DNA of 33,221 bases from Verrucomicrobiia bacterium (GTDB lineage Bacteria > Verrucomicrobiota > Verrucomicrobiia > JABWAM01). The stretch's first letter is position 1, and the number at the start of each line of letters is the position of its first letter. The notes beneath the pieces were generated by a model, which was not told where the DNA came from, ran no database searches, and was given only the letters and a program-made list of their open reading frames with translations. The translations under genes were made by a program, and so were the position numbers. Positions 7,983 through 16,532 of this stretch are shown piece by piece. Where the stretch lies: assembly GCA_020849895.1 (NCBI GenBank), contig JADZFN010000040.1, positions 1 through 33,221 on the forward strand, in the 5' to 3' direction.

Positions 7983-8957
7983 TCAAGCGCCGCCGCGTCC
8001 GCATTCGCGGTAAACCGCCTCGATCCACTCGTTGACGCGCGCCGCCTCCTCGAAGGAGGCCGCTTCGGACGGCTTACCCGCAATCCGATCGAGGAAGGCG
8101 GCCGCCTGACGCGAAAACCGCACCCCTGCGTCCGCCTCGAGCTTCTCCTCGCGCCATTCTCCACCGGCTTCCCGGACGCGCAGAACGTCTCCGTAATCGA
8201 ACGTCACCTCGCCTTTTTCGAAGGCGAGCGCGATCTCGGAGCAACCGTGGGGCAACAGCCACGAGCTCGTCACGTGCAAGAGCGCGCCTGACGTCGTGGC
8301 TCCCACCAGACGCGCGCTGTCTTCGCCTCGCCCTGGCCAACTGAAGCGCAACGCGCCGTGGAGGCGCGCCACCGGTCCCGCCACGAACTGGACGACGTCG
8401 AGGCTGTGGCATCCTGTATCAATGAGCGACCCTCCACCGCTCACCTTCGGATCACTCATCCAATGGCTTGCGAATAGCGACATCGGCCCGCCGAACGTGT
8501 TCGTCAGGGTGAGCAATTTCCCCCAGTTCCCCTCCGCGACGCGCCGACGCATCTCGCGCACTCCCGGCACGAAGCGGTGGCAGTACCCGACCACGAAAAC
8601 CCCTTTCGACCTTCGCGCCGTCTCCGCGAGTCGCCGCGCAGAAGCGGCGTGATGCGCGAGCGGTTTTTCCATCAGGACGTGTATTCCCGCCTCTGCCGCC
8701 GTCGCGAACGTTTCCTCGCGCGCACTCGGCGGCGACGAAATCACCACGGCCGACGGACGCGCCTCCGCCAGCATCCGCAACGGATCGGCGAACTCGCGCG
8801 GCCCTTCCCCAGCCTCCTTCCGAAACTCCGCCCGCGCCGCGGCGCCAGGATCGGCGAACGCCACGACCTCCACGCCGGGCAGGCCGCGGAAGGCGTCGAG
8901 ATGGCGGCGGGCGATGTTGCCCGCCCCGACGAAACCGAGACGAAGAGGGGAAATCAT
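7983..8957 (-). CDS. Gfo/Idh/MocA family oxidoreductase 1
   Basis: The protein has 324 residues from the ATG at 8957, which overlaps the preceding gene's stop as ATGA. An in-frame start 33 bases further upstream is less likely. The N-terminal Rossmann fold is marked by GFVGAGNIARRH (residues 8-19). It is followed by the conserved MEKPLAHH with the catalytic-type Lys, and the C-terminal alpha/beta domain contains GGSLIDTGCHSLDVVQF with the His/Asp pair typical of the family. It should oxidise or reduce a sugar, inositol or derivative at one carbon with NAD(P). It forms a tightly coupled pair with the next oxidoreductase upstream, suggesting the two act on successive or related substrates. Confidence 0.9.
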   Translation of the reverse strand: MISPLRLGFVGAGNIARRHLDAFRGLPGVEVVAFADPGAAARAEFRKEAGEGPREFADPLRMLAEARPSAVVISSPPSAREETFATAAEAGIHVLMEKPLAHHAASARRLAETARRSKGVFVVGYCHRFVPGVREMRRRVAEGNWGKLLTLTNTFGGPMSLFASHWMSDPKVSGGGSLIDTGCHSLDVVQFVAGPVARLHGALRFSWPGRGEDSARLVGATTSGALLHVTSSWLLPHGCSEIALAFEKGEVTFDYGDVLRVREAGGEWREEKLEADAGVRFSRQAAAFLDRIAGKPSEAASFEEAARVNEWIEAVYRECGRGGA

Positions 8958-9793
8958 GAGCGGATCGAGGCGGCGCCCGGTTTCGCGCACAGGTCCAGGA
9001 TTTTTCGAATTATCAGGGTTTCCTTCCGATCAATGATCTCTTTTCCCGAGAGGAAAAAATCCATGATCGCCGAGAGCGTGTTGCGGAAAATCGGCGACTG
9101 GACCTCCACGCACCGCGCCTGCTTCGGCGTCGCGAGGATTCCTCCGTAGGGCGCCCGGCAGTTCGGCCACGAGAACACTGTCGCCAGGCGACCGTCGCGA
9201 TAGACGAGTTCGAGGCGGTTCAGCGTCCCGCTCCGGTGTCGCCGCGCCTCGACCACATTCGGCCCCAGAATCGAGATCGCCATTTCCAGCGGATGGATCG
9301 CGTAGTTGGCGAAGCTTCCGCCATCCGCCCATATCGCCACCTGCATCACGCGCTCACGCCCGAACTCGCGCAACGCCGCGGCGACCTCGTCGGTGTAACG
9401 CAACGCCGAGGTCGAGATCATCGGCACGCCCGCGCGGTCCGCGAGCGCGAAAAGGCGCTTCGCCGTCGCGTGGTCCGGCGCGAAGGTCTTGTCCACATAG
9501 AGCGGCACCTTGAGCTTCACCGCCTCCCGCACGAGTGCGAGATGGGTCTCGGGATGATCGGGCGCCAAGACGATCGCATAGTCCACGCCGCCCTTCATCT
9601 CTTCGACCGAATCCACCCACGGCACCCCGGCCTTCGCCGCCCATGCGCGCCCCGCCTTCGCGCGGGTCGCCGTGCAACACGCGATGGTGAACCCCCTTCG
9701 ACGAAGGGCGCTCCGCGCGAGTTCGAGATACGTGTCGGCGTGAAAGTTGTTCAGGTCGTGATCAATGTAGGCGATGCGCCGACGGGAGGACAT
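8954..9793 (-). CDS. Gfo/Idh/MocA-like oxidoreductase 2 with atypical N-terminus
   Basis: This 279-residue protein is shorter than its neighbour. The family signature is visible in VPLYVDKTFAPDHATAKRL (the EKP region, here DKTFA) and in NYAIHPLEMAISILGP (the second conserved helix with His). The N-terminus reads RIAYIDHDLNNFHADTY and lacks the GxGxxG dinucleotide loop normally found there, although the rest of the Rossmann-like pattern (TIACCTAT) is present. It may bind the cofactor differently or have lost redox function. It is the first gene of the minus-strand cluster, and its start faces the divergent GntR/LacI-type regulator across a short intergenic region, the usual arrangement for a regulated catabolic operon. 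Confidence 0.8.
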   Translation of the reverse strand: MSSRRRIAYIDHDLNNFHADTYLELARSALRRRGFTIACCTATRAKAGRAWAAKAGVPWVDSVEEMKGGVDYAIVLAPDHPETHLALVREAVKLKVPLYVDKTFAPDHATAKRLFALADRAGVPMISTSALRYTDEVAAALREFGRERVMQVAIWADGGSFANYAIHPLEMAISILGPNVVEARRHRSGTLNRLELVYRDGRLATVFSWPNCRAPYGGILATPKQARCVEVQSPIFRNTLSAIMDFFLSGKEIIDRKETLIIRKILDLCAKPGAASIRS

Positions 9794-9891
9794 GCGCGGA
9801 AGACTACCAGAAAACCGCCCGCGCGCACAATACGGTCGGACGCTTCTTCCGCGTTTTGAGAAACGGCGTGGCGGACCGTGTCGGAGCGTTT

Positions 9892-9909
9892 CGCGCCGCC
9901 TCCGGCGCG
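9892..9909. promoter_or_regulatory. Perfect inverted repeat between divergent operon and regulator (candidate operator)
   Basis: A 7-base perfect inverted repeat (CGCGCCG, 4-base centre CCTC, CGGCGCG) lies between the minus-strand oxidoreductase start at 9793 and the regulator's likely start at 9967. Its position and symmetry suit an operator of a dimeric regulator. In GC-rich DNA such repeats also arise by chance, and it falls within the coding frame if the regulator uses the distant TTG at 9856. No convincing -35/-10 pair was found here. Confidence 0.25.
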
Positions 9910-9966
9910 GAGGCCTCTTTGATTTTCCGGATTGAGTCGTCGCACGGCGCAGCGCAACGTCCCGCC

Positions 9967-11097
9967 GTGTCCGTCTCCCCGCGATCGCTTCTGCACCAGC
10001 GCCCCTACGAACGCGTGATGAAACGTCTCCTTGCCGAGACGCAATCGGCTCGGGAGGGCGGCCGCCTCGCTTCCATCCGCATCCTCTCCCGGAAGTTCGG
10101 CGTGAGCACCCGCACCGTCCATCGCGCCGTCGGAGAACTCATGCGCCAAGGACGCGTCCGCACCGAAATCGGCAGCGGCACCTTTCTTCTCCCGAAAGGA
10201 CCGCCTCGCACCTCCATCCATCTCGCGATCAACGCCCCTTTGCCCGGCGGGTCGTCGAGGGAAAGCTGGAGCGACCGCATCTACACGGCCCTCCTGCGCG
10301 CCGCGTCGCGCGGCCCCGACCGCGTCCTCCTTCACCCCTTGCCCTCCGAAGACCGCGACGACGAAGCCGCCAACCGCCGCCTCCTTCGGGTGCGGCGCGA
10401 GGTGGACGGCCTCGTGGATTTTCATTCCTCGATTCACCTCGCCGTCCTTCGCGCCTACGAGGACGCCGGCAAGCCCGTCGTTCACCTGCTCCAGACCACG
10501 CCCGCCATGACGGCGAACTTCGTTTCTACCGATTACTTCGAAGCCAGCCGCCGCCTCGCCTCGGCCCTCGCCGCCACCGGCCGCCGCCGGATCCTGCTCC
10601 TCCTCCCGCCCGTCGAAGGCTCCATCTCCCGGCAACTCCAGCTCGCGGGAGTCGCCAACGGTCTCGCCGAGCATCCCGGCCTCCCCGTCGAATATCGCGT
10701 GGCCCGAGTGAACGCGGGGGAAATTGACGACGGCCATCGGGCGGCCGCCAGCTTCTTCCTGAAAGGCGCCTGGCGGCCTGACGCCATCTACACCAACGGC
10801 GATTTTCTCGCGCTCGGCGCCCTGCGCGCCGCCCAGGAACGCCGCCTTCGCGTGCCTGAATCCCTCAGCATCATCGGGGGAACCGGCCTTGATCTCGCCG
10901 GCACCTTCTGCCCCGGCCTCACCGCGATCCGCCAGCCCTTCGAGAAGATGGGCGAACTCCTGGTGACCATGGCGTGCGAACGGATTCGCCATCAAGGCCG
11001 CCCCGTGCCGGGCTTCATGCTTCCCCTTCCCTTCCGCGGCGGCAGGACCACCCGTCCCGAGGAGAACGCCCTCCTCGGCCTGCCATCCTCCCGCTGA
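9967..11097 (+). CDS. GntR-type winged-helix / LacI-type sensor transcriptional regulator
   Basis: The protein has about 376 residues from the GTG at 9967; the frame is open further upstream to a TTG at 9856, but the extra 37 residues do not look conserved. Residues about 12-75 form a GntR winged helix-turn-helix: YERVMKRLLAE, then ILSRKFGVSTRTVHRAVGEL and the wing GRVRTEIGSGTFL. The remaining part is a periplasmic-binding-protein-like sensor of the LacI/GalR type, ending with DLAGTFCPGLTAIRQPFEKMG. This AraR-like arrangement usually binds a sugar or derivative and represses catabolic genes. Divergent orientation to the oxidoreductase-aldolase-creatininase cluster makes that cluster its likely target, along with its own promoter. 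The ligand is unknown. Confidence 0.88.
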   Translation: MSVSPRSLLHQRPYERVMKRLLAETQSAREGGRLASIRILSRKFGVSTRTVHRAVGELMRQGRVRTEIGSGTFLLPKGPPRTSIHLAINAPLPGGSSRESWSDRIYTALLRAASRGPDRVLLHPLPSEDRDDEAANRRLLRVRREVDGLVDFHSSIHLAVLRAYEDAGKPVVHLLQTTPAMTANFVSTDYFEASRRLASALAATGRRRILLLLPPVEGSISRQLQLAGVANGLAEHPGLPVEYRVARVNAGEIDDGHRAAASFFLKGAWRPDAIYTNGDFLALGALRAAQERRLRVPESLSIIGGTGLDLAGTFCPGLTAIRQPFEKMGELLVTMACERIRHQGRPVPGFMLPLPFRGGRTTRPEENALLGLPSSR

Positions 11098-11242
11098 CCC
11101 TTGCGGCGGAGCGCAGAAGGCGTCGCAAGACGCGCACCTCCTTCCGCGCGCAAAGGCGAGGGCGCTTGCATCCGGCGCGCAGATTCGGGATTCTGTTGCG
11201 GGCGAATCCGCGCCCTTTTCTCCCCGCTTAATTTCGCATCTC

Positions 11243-12733
11243 ATGGATACCGGCAGCGAACTCATCGCCCAGCGGCGCCAAAAACTTGACGCGCTTCGCG
11301 CCGAGGGCGCCGATCCCTTCCGCGCCGAGTTCCGCCCCGACGCAAGTCTCGCCGCCGTCAGGGAGCGCGCGAAGGAAGGCGGCCGCGTCCGACTCGCCGG
11401 ACGCCTGATGACCCGGCGCGACATGGGAAAGAGCGTCTTCGCCGACCTCCGGGACGAAACCGACCGGATCCAGGTGTATGCCCAAAAGGACGTGCTCGGC
11501 GAGAAGGCCTTCGCGCGTTTCGCGCACCTCGATCTCGGCGACATCCTCGGCGTCGAAGGCGAGCTTTTCACCACGCGCACGGGAGAACTCACCGTCAAAG
11601 TGGCCGCCTATACCCTTCTGGCGAAGGCGCTCCGCCCCCTGCCCGAAAAGTGGCACGGGATCCAGGACATCGAGGCCCGTTACCGCCAACGCTATCTCGA
11701 TCTCATCTCCAACCCTGACTCCCGAGCGCTCTTCCGCCAACGCAGCCGGATCATCCGCGCGATCCGCCATTTCCTCGACGAACGCAACTTTCTCGAAGTC
11801 GAAACCCCGATGATGCAGACGGTCGCCGGCGGTGCGGCGGCGCGTCCGTTCGTCACCCGCCACGAAGCGCTCGGCTGCGACCTCTTCCTGCGCATCGCAC
11901 CCGAGCTTTTCCTCAAGCGCCTGCTCGTCGGCGGATTCGAGCGCGTCTATGAAATCAACCGGAACTTCCGCAACGAAGGCATCTCCCGACGCCACAACCC
12001 CGAGTTCACCATGCTCGAGGTCTATCAGGCCTGGGGCGACTTCGAAACGATGATGACCCTTGCCGAACAGATGATCACGACCGTGGCGCGCGACGTCTTC
12101 GGCACGCTCGATCTCGTCCATCGCGCCGCGCCCGACGCTCCGGAAAAGACGATCCGTCTGGCGCCTCCGTGGGAACGCAAGACCTGGCGCGCGCTTCTCG
12201 AGGAAGCAGTCGCCCCCGGTTTCCTCGAGTGGTCTTTGGACAAAAAGAAAGAGAAGGCGCTCCAGATCGGGCTTCGCGACGTCCACGGGCTGGAGGATTT
12301 CGAGGTCGCCAACCAGATCTTCGAAAAGATCGTTCAACCGCGCCTCATCCAGCCCATCTTCGTCACGCACCTCCCGAAAGCCCTCGTTCCGCTCGCCAAA
12401 GCCAACCGGGACGATCCCTCGACGGTGGACGTCTTCGAGCTCTGCATCAACGGCGTCGAAATTGCGCCTGGCTACAGCGAGCAGAACGATCCGGTCGAGC
12501 AGCGGGAGCGCCTCCTCGCCCAAGCAGGCCACGAAATTCAAAAGCTCGACGAGGATTTCCTCGTCGCCCTCGAGCACGGGATGCCTCCGGCGGGCGGCAT
12601 GGGTGTCGGCATCGACCGCCTCGTCATGATGCTCACCGGCGCTCAAAGCATCCGCGACGTGATTCTTTTCCCACAGCTCAAGCCGCTCGACGAGGCGCCC
12701 CCTCCCCTCCAGGTTCCGGAACCGAGGCTCTAG
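11243..12733 (+). CDS. lysS: Lysyl-tRNA synthetase, class II
   Basis: This 496-residue enzyme charges tRNA-Lys with lysine in the cytosol. The N-terminal OB-fold anticodon-binding domain (about 45-140) includes RVRLAGRLMTRRDMGKSVF. The class II catalytic core follows: motif 1 around FLEVETPMMQ, motif 2 FRNEGISRRHNPEF near residue 240, and motif 3 GMGVGIDRLVMML near 452. Its length is normal for bacterial LysRS. The ATG lies after a 145-base gap that follows the regulator gene, and no strong promoter was recognised there. HolB follows 69 bases downstream on the same strand and may be cotranscribed. Confidence 0.97.
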   Translation: MDTGSELIAQRRQKLDALRAEGADPFRAEFRPDASLAAVRERAKEGGRVRLAGRLMTRRDMGKSVFADLRDETDRIQVYAQKDVLGEKAFARFAHLDLGDILGVEGELFTTRTGELTVKVAAYTLLAKALRPLPEKWHGIQDIEARYRQRYLDLISNPDSRALFRQRSRIIRAIRHFLDERNFLEVETPMMQTVAGGAAARPFVTRHEALGCDLFLRIAPELFLKRLLVGGFERVYEINRNFRNEGISRRHNPEFTMLEVYQAWGDFETMMTLAEQMITTVARDVFGTLDLVHRAAPDAPEKTIRLAPPWERKTWRALLEEAVAPGFLEWSLDKKKEKALQIGLRDVHGLEDFEVANQIFEKIVQPRLIQPIFVTHLPKALVPLAKANRDDPSTVDVFELCINGVEIAPGYSEQNDPVEQRERLLAQAGHEIQKLDEDFLVALEHGMPPAGGMGVGIDRLVMMLTGAQSIRDVILFPQLKPLDEAPPPLQVPEPRL

Positions 12734-12802
12734 CGGCGCCCCGGCCTCTGTTTCCCGCATTTTCCTTTTTACATTCCTCGTCGAGCCTCGCTCATCGCCC
12801 CC

Positions 12803-13759
12803 ATGCCCTGGCGCGACCTTCCCTCCCAACCCCTGGTGTGCGACCTCCTGCAGCGGGCGCTCAAGAACGGGCGCCTCCACCACGCCTGGCTGCTTTGCGG
12901 CGAAGAAGCGGAGACCGAGGCCGTCGCGCTCGCGTTCACGCAAGCGCTCAACTGCGAAAAGGCGCCCGACGATTTTTGCGGAAAATGCGCCTCCTGCACC
13001 GACATCGCCGCGGGGCGCCACCCGGACGTCGGCGCCCTCCGCGCCGTCTCGAAGTCCCGCCAGATCCGGATCACCCAGCTCCGCGAGCTCGAGCGCAGCG
13101 TCTATCTGAAAGCCGCGCGCGCGGCGGTGAAGGTCGCCATCCTCCACACCGCCGACCGCATGAACGAAGCGGCTCAGAACGCCTTCCTCAAAACCCTCGA
13201 AGAGCCTCCGCCAAAAACGGTCTTTCTCCTGCTTACCGAAGAGCCGCAACAGCTTCTCGAAACCGTGCTCTCCCGCTGTTTGCGCGTCCCCTTTCGGCCG
13301 GGCGCCGACCGCCCGAAGAACGCGCGGGAGGCGCAGCTCGAGGCGTGGCTCGACGAGTTCCTTGCACGCCCATCGGAAATCCCCGCCCCGTTTCGCGCCT
13401 TCGGAATCGCCTCGCGCTTCCTCGGGATGCTTAAAACAATCAAGGAAGAGAAGCAGGCGGAGTTCGCCGCGGAGTTCGACGAGGCTGCCAGGGAAAGCCT
13501 TGAGCCCGCGCAGCGCAAAGCCGTCGAGGAGCAGATGGACGCCCAGGCGCAGGCGGAATATCTCCGCGAACGCACGCGCCTCCTCAAGGGCGTCCTCCGG
13601 TGGCTTCACCGCCGTGGCGCGCCCCCCGCCGCGCTGTTTCAGATGGAGCAGCTCGCACGCGCCCTCGCGCGCAACGCGAACGAACCTCTCGCCCTCGAAG
13701 TCGCCTTCCTTTCGATCCTCGAAGCGGGAGGAAATCTCCACCGCGCAAACACCGCGTAG
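12803..13759 (+). CDS. holB: DNA polymerase III delta-prime subunit
   Basis: This 318-residue clamp-loader subunit of the AAA+ superfamily helps load the beta sliding clamp. It shows the delta-prime pattern: LHHAWLLCG at the start of the ATPase fold, four zinc-ligand cysteines (Cys51, Cys59, Cys62, Cys65) followed by AGRHPD, the helix NAFLKTLEEPP and the SRC motif in LSRCLRVPF. The Walker A loop is degenerate (CGEEAETEA instead of GxxGxGKT), which is known for delta-prime subunits that do not hydrolyse ATP. The C-terminal third is helical with a long charged stretch (about 205-250). It follows lysS on the same strand and converges on lpxI with 47 bases between the stops. Confidence 0.92.
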   Translation: MPWRDLPSQPLVCDLLQRALKNGRLHHAWLLCGEEAETEAVALAFTQALNCEKAPDDFCGKCASCTDIAAGRHPDVGALRAVSKSRQIRITQLRELERSVYLKAARAAVKVAILHTADRMNEAAQNAFLKTLEEPPPKTVFLLLTEEPQQLLETVLSRCLRVPFRPGADRPKNAREAQLEAWLDEFLARPSEIPAPFRAFGIASRFLGMLKTIKEEKQAEFAAEFDEAARESLEPAQRKAVEEQMDAQAQAEYLRERTRLLKGVLRWLHRRGAPPAALFQMEQLARALARNANEPLALEVAFLSILEAGGNLHRANTA

Positions 13760-13806
13760 AAAACCGCGCGACGACGTTTCGCGCTTCCCGGCGCGCGCGG
13801 CCGTTC

Positions 13807-14634
13807 TCAGCGCGATTCGTCCGCCAGCGCCGCCAGCGCGAGCCCCGCGGCGTCCGCCGCGGCGAGGAGCTCCTCCTTCGCGAGGAGAAGCGTGCGACCG
13901 GCCTCGACCGCCATCGCGGCGATCCCCGACGCCTTGAGTATCGCGACGGTCTCAGGACCGATGCACGGAATGTCGAAGCGCATGTCCTGATTCGGCTTGG
14001 TCACTTTCACCGCAATCGCCCCTCCCTGTCCCAGCGCGCCGCCGCGGCGCAGACACTCGTCCGTCCCTTCAAAGGCTTCGACCGCCAGCACCGTTCCCTC
14101 CTTCACGACGACCGTTTGGCCGATATCGAGCGCGGCGATCTCCTTGGCCACGCGCCAGCCGAATTGAAACGCCGCGCGTTCCGCGGCCTTCGGCTTGCGC
14201 CTCGTCAACACACCCGGCCCGGGGATGAGCGACGCGAGGAACTCCGTGTGGGACACCAGCTCCAATCCGTCCTTCGCAAGCTCCTCGCCGACGGCGCCGA
14301 AAATCGTTTCCGCATTGCGCCGCTTCAACCGCGCGAGGAGTGCCGCCATCCTCAGGTCCACGCGAAGGTTCGCATAAAGGTTCTTCGGGGCGATCTGCCC
14401 CACCATGACCACCCTGCGGACGCCGTTCGCCTTGAAGGCCTGAACCAGGCGGTTGAGTTGGCCGAGCTTCATCCATTCCACCCGGTCCACAAGCGGCTCG
14501 AGGGCGGGATCGGTTTCTCCCTCAAACGCGACGGCGACCAACCGCGCCACACCGGCCCGGCGGGCCTCCTTCGCGAAGATGCGCGGGAAGATGCGGTTCC
14601 CCGCGATGATTCCCAGAGGTTCGCCGGCGCTCAT
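13807..14634 (-). CDS. lpxI: UDP-2,3-diacylglucosamine pyrophosphatase LpxI
   Basis: This 275-residue protein of the LpxI (former DUF1009) family hydrolyses UDP-2,3-diacylglucosamine to lipid X and UMP in lipid A synthesis, replacing LpxH. The N-terminal domain starts PLGIIAGNRIFPRIFA and contains RRVVMVGQIAPKNLY. The C-terminal catalytic domain has the EGTDE motif (Asp192 of that motif is the likely metal/catalytic residue) and the closing segment KVTKPNQDMRFDIPCIG, then TVAILKASG. Length and both domains are standard. It lies 49 bases downstream of ilvC on the same strand. Its presence supports an outer membrane with lipid A in this organism. Confidence 0.93.
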   Translation of the reverse strand: MSAGEPLGIIAGNRIFPRIFAKEARRAGVARLVAVAFEGETDPALEPLVDRVEWMKLGQLNRLVQAFKANGVRRVVMVGQIAPKNLYANLRVDLRMAALLARLKRRNAETIFGAVGEELAKDGLELVSHTEFLASLIPGPGVLTRRKPKAAERAAFQFGWRVAKEIAALDIGQTVVVKEGTVLAVEAFEGTDECLRRGGALGQGGAIAVKVTKPNQDMRFDIPCIGPETVAILKASGIAAMAVEAGRTLLLAKEELLAAADAAGLALAALADESR

Positions 14635-14683
14635 GGGGAGAAGACCCGTTCCGGCCCGACCTGCGAGTCCGGCCTCTGCCTCC

Positions 14684-15709
14684 TCAATACGCGGCTTGAA
14701 CGCCCTTGATCGCGCGCTTCTTCATCCAAGGCATTGTCGCGCGGAGGCGTTCGCCCACTTTCTCGATGGGATGTTTCGCGCCGGCCTCGAGCAAGCGACG
14801 GTATTTCCTGAGGCCGGTGCGGTGCTCGCGCACCCATTCGCGGGCGAATTGACCGTTCTGGATCCGCTTGAGCGTCCGCTTCATCTCCGCCTTCACGCGG
14901 GCGTTGATGATCTTCGGCCCCACGGTGACGTCGCCGTACTTCGCAGTCTCGGAAATCGAGAACCGCATGCCGGCGATGCCGGACTCGTTGATCATGTCCA
15001 CGATCAGCTTGAGCTCATGGAGGCACTCGAAGTAGGCCATCTCGGGCTGGTAGCCGGCTTCAACGAGCGTCTCGTATCCCGCCAGGACGAGCGCGCTGGC
15101 GCCGCCGCACAGGACGGTCTGCTCGCCGAACAGGTCGGTTTCCGTTTCCTCCTTGAAGCTCGTCTGGATCACGCCGGCGCGCGTCGCGCCGATGCCCTTC
15201 GCCCACGCAAGCGCGATCTTCTTCGCCTCGCCCGTGGCATCGTTCTGGACGGCGATGAGCGCGGGCACGCCTTTGCCCTCCTCATACATGCGGCGAACGA
15301 TGTGGCCGGGCCCCTTGGGGGCGACCATGATCACGTTAACCGTCTTCGGCGGTCGAACCGTTTGGAAGCGGATCGCGAAGCCGTGGCTGAAGAGGAGCGT
15401 CTTTCCCGTCTTGAGCGATGGGAGCACGTCCTTCTGAAACACATCGGGGATCTTCATGTCGGGCACGGCCATGAAGATCACGTCCGCTTTCGCAACCGCG
15501 TCGGCCGTCGGATAAACCTTGAAGCCGAGGGATTTTGCCACGGCGATGGACTTGCTGCCCGGGTAGAGGCCGACGATCACCCGGATTCCACTCTCCTTGA
15601 GGTTGAGCGCGTGGGCATGGCCCTGGCTGCCGAAGCCGACGACCGCCACGGTTTTGTTTTTGAGAGGGTTCAGGTTGGCGTCGCGATCGGTGTAGATTTT
15701 TGCCGGCAT
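14684..15709 (-). CDS. ilvC: Ketol-acid reductoisomerase, class I
   Basis: This 341-residue enzyme of branched-chain amino acid synthesis converts acetolactate or acetohydroxybutyrate to the dihydroxy acid using NADPH and Mg2+. The dinucleotide loop is VVGFGSQGHAHA. The metal and substrate residues are in DLFGEQTVLCGG and in ESGIAGMRFSISETAKYGD. The knotted C-terminal domain is the single short copy of class I enzymes. It is encoded 28 bases after ilvN on the same strand, so IlvN and IlvC are likely made from one transcript. The acetolactate synthase large subunit gene (ilvB) is not in the window. Confidence 0.97.
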   Translation of the reverse strand: MPAKIYTDRDANLNPLKNKTVAVVGFGSQGHAHALNLKESGIRVIVGLYPGSKSIAVAKSLGFKVYPTADAVAKADVIFMAVPDMKIPDVFQKDVLPSLKTGKTLLFSHGFAIRFQTVRPPKTVNVIMVAPKGPGHIVRRMYEEGKGVPALIAVQNDATGEAKKIALAWAKGIGATRAGVIQTSFKEETETDLFGEQTVLCGGASALVLAGYETLVEAGYQPEMAYFECLHELKLIVDMINESGIAGMRFSISETAKYGDVTVGPKIINARVKAEMKRTLKRIQNGQFAREWVREHRTGLRKYRRLLEAGAKHPIEKVGERLRATMPWMKKRAIKGVQAAY

Positions 15710-15737
15710 GGGAAGTCGGGTTGGGGGGTTGAGAAAA

Positions 15738-16241
15738 TCAGTCCTCGTCGTCGCAAGCGGTGGCGGCGCGCCGCATGGCCACGGGGCCGGTGCGCGTCAT
15801 CTCGAGCACGCCGAACTTGCGCATCAGGCTGAGGAAGGCCTCCACCTTGCGCTGGGCGCCGGTGGTCTCCACGAGAATGGATTCGGCCTGCACGTCCACG
15901 ATCTTGGCGCGGAAGATGTCCACGATCTGCATCGCCTCGCTGCGGGTCTTCGAATCGGCCTTCACCTTCAGCAGGATTAGCTCGCGCTCGACCGCCTCGT
16001 GCGGATGGAAGTGCTGCACCTCGATCACGTTCACCAGCTTTTCGAGCTGGCGGGTGATCTGGTCGAGCACCTTGTTGTCTCCGCGGACCACCACCGTCAT
16101 GCGCGAAAAGGCGGGATCGGTCGTCGTGGCGACGTTGAGCGAATCAATGTTGAAGCCTCGCCCGCTGAAAAGTCCGGCGATGCGGACCAGGACGCCGAAC
16201 TTGTTTTCGACGAGAATGGCAAGGGTATGGCGTTGAGTCAT
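15738..16241 (-). CDS. ilvN: Acetolactate synthase small (regulatory) subunit
   Basis: The 167-residue protein begins MTQRHTLAILVENKFGVLVR, the N-terminal ACT domain of the regulatory subunit, and has the second domain with FRAKIVDVQAESILVE. It binds valine and activates the catalytic subunit (IlvB) in the first common step of valine, leucine and isoleucine synthesis. The frame stays open upstream through the tRNA-Arg gene, but that extension is a translation of the tRNA and is not protein; the ATG at 16241 is the real start. The 73 bases between the tRNA 3' end and this ATG hold no leader peptide that I could recognise. ilvC follows directly; ilvB must lie elsewhere. Confidence 0.94.
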   Translation of the reverse strand: MTQRHTLAILVENKFGVLVRIAGLFSGRGFNIDSLNVATTTDPAFSRMTVVVRGDNKVLDQITRQLEKLVNVIEVQHFHPHEAVERELILLKVKADSKTRSEAMQIVDIFRAKIVDVQAESILVETTGAQRKVEAFLSLMRKFGVLEMTRTGPVAMRRAATACDDED

Positions 16242-16314
16242 GGAAAGCGAAAGGGGGGATTCTGTGCGGCAATCGAGGGGGCTGTCCATCCCAAAGCTTG
16301 CCCCGCGGAGAAAA

Positions 16315-16391
<77 letters not shown>

Positions 16392-16401
16392 GAACCGCCT
16401 T

Positions 16402-16417
16402 GGGGGCTCGCGCCCCC
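16402..16417. repeat. GC-only inverted repeat upstream of tRNA-Arg
   Basis: A perfect 6-bp inverted repeat (GGGGGC, loop TCGC, GCCCCC) begins 10 bases upstream of the tRNA-Arg 5' end and lies in the divergent gap before the glycosyltransferase. There is no T-run on either side, so a terminator is not supported. Function is unknown. Confidence 0.3.
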
Positions 16418-16532
16418 GACGGACTTCCTCTCTACCCGAACCCCCTCCCTCGCGCAAGCCGGGTGTTTTTCAATCCCGCGGCGCAAATGCGGGTTGAAGG
16501 GCGGACGGGGAACGCGCAGGGTCAGTGGCGGT

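Noticed and set aside
11228-13741. An 837-codon open frame on the minus strand.
   Set aside because: It is the antisense of lysS and holB, both of which show complete family motifs on the plus strand; long antisense frames are expected at this GC content.
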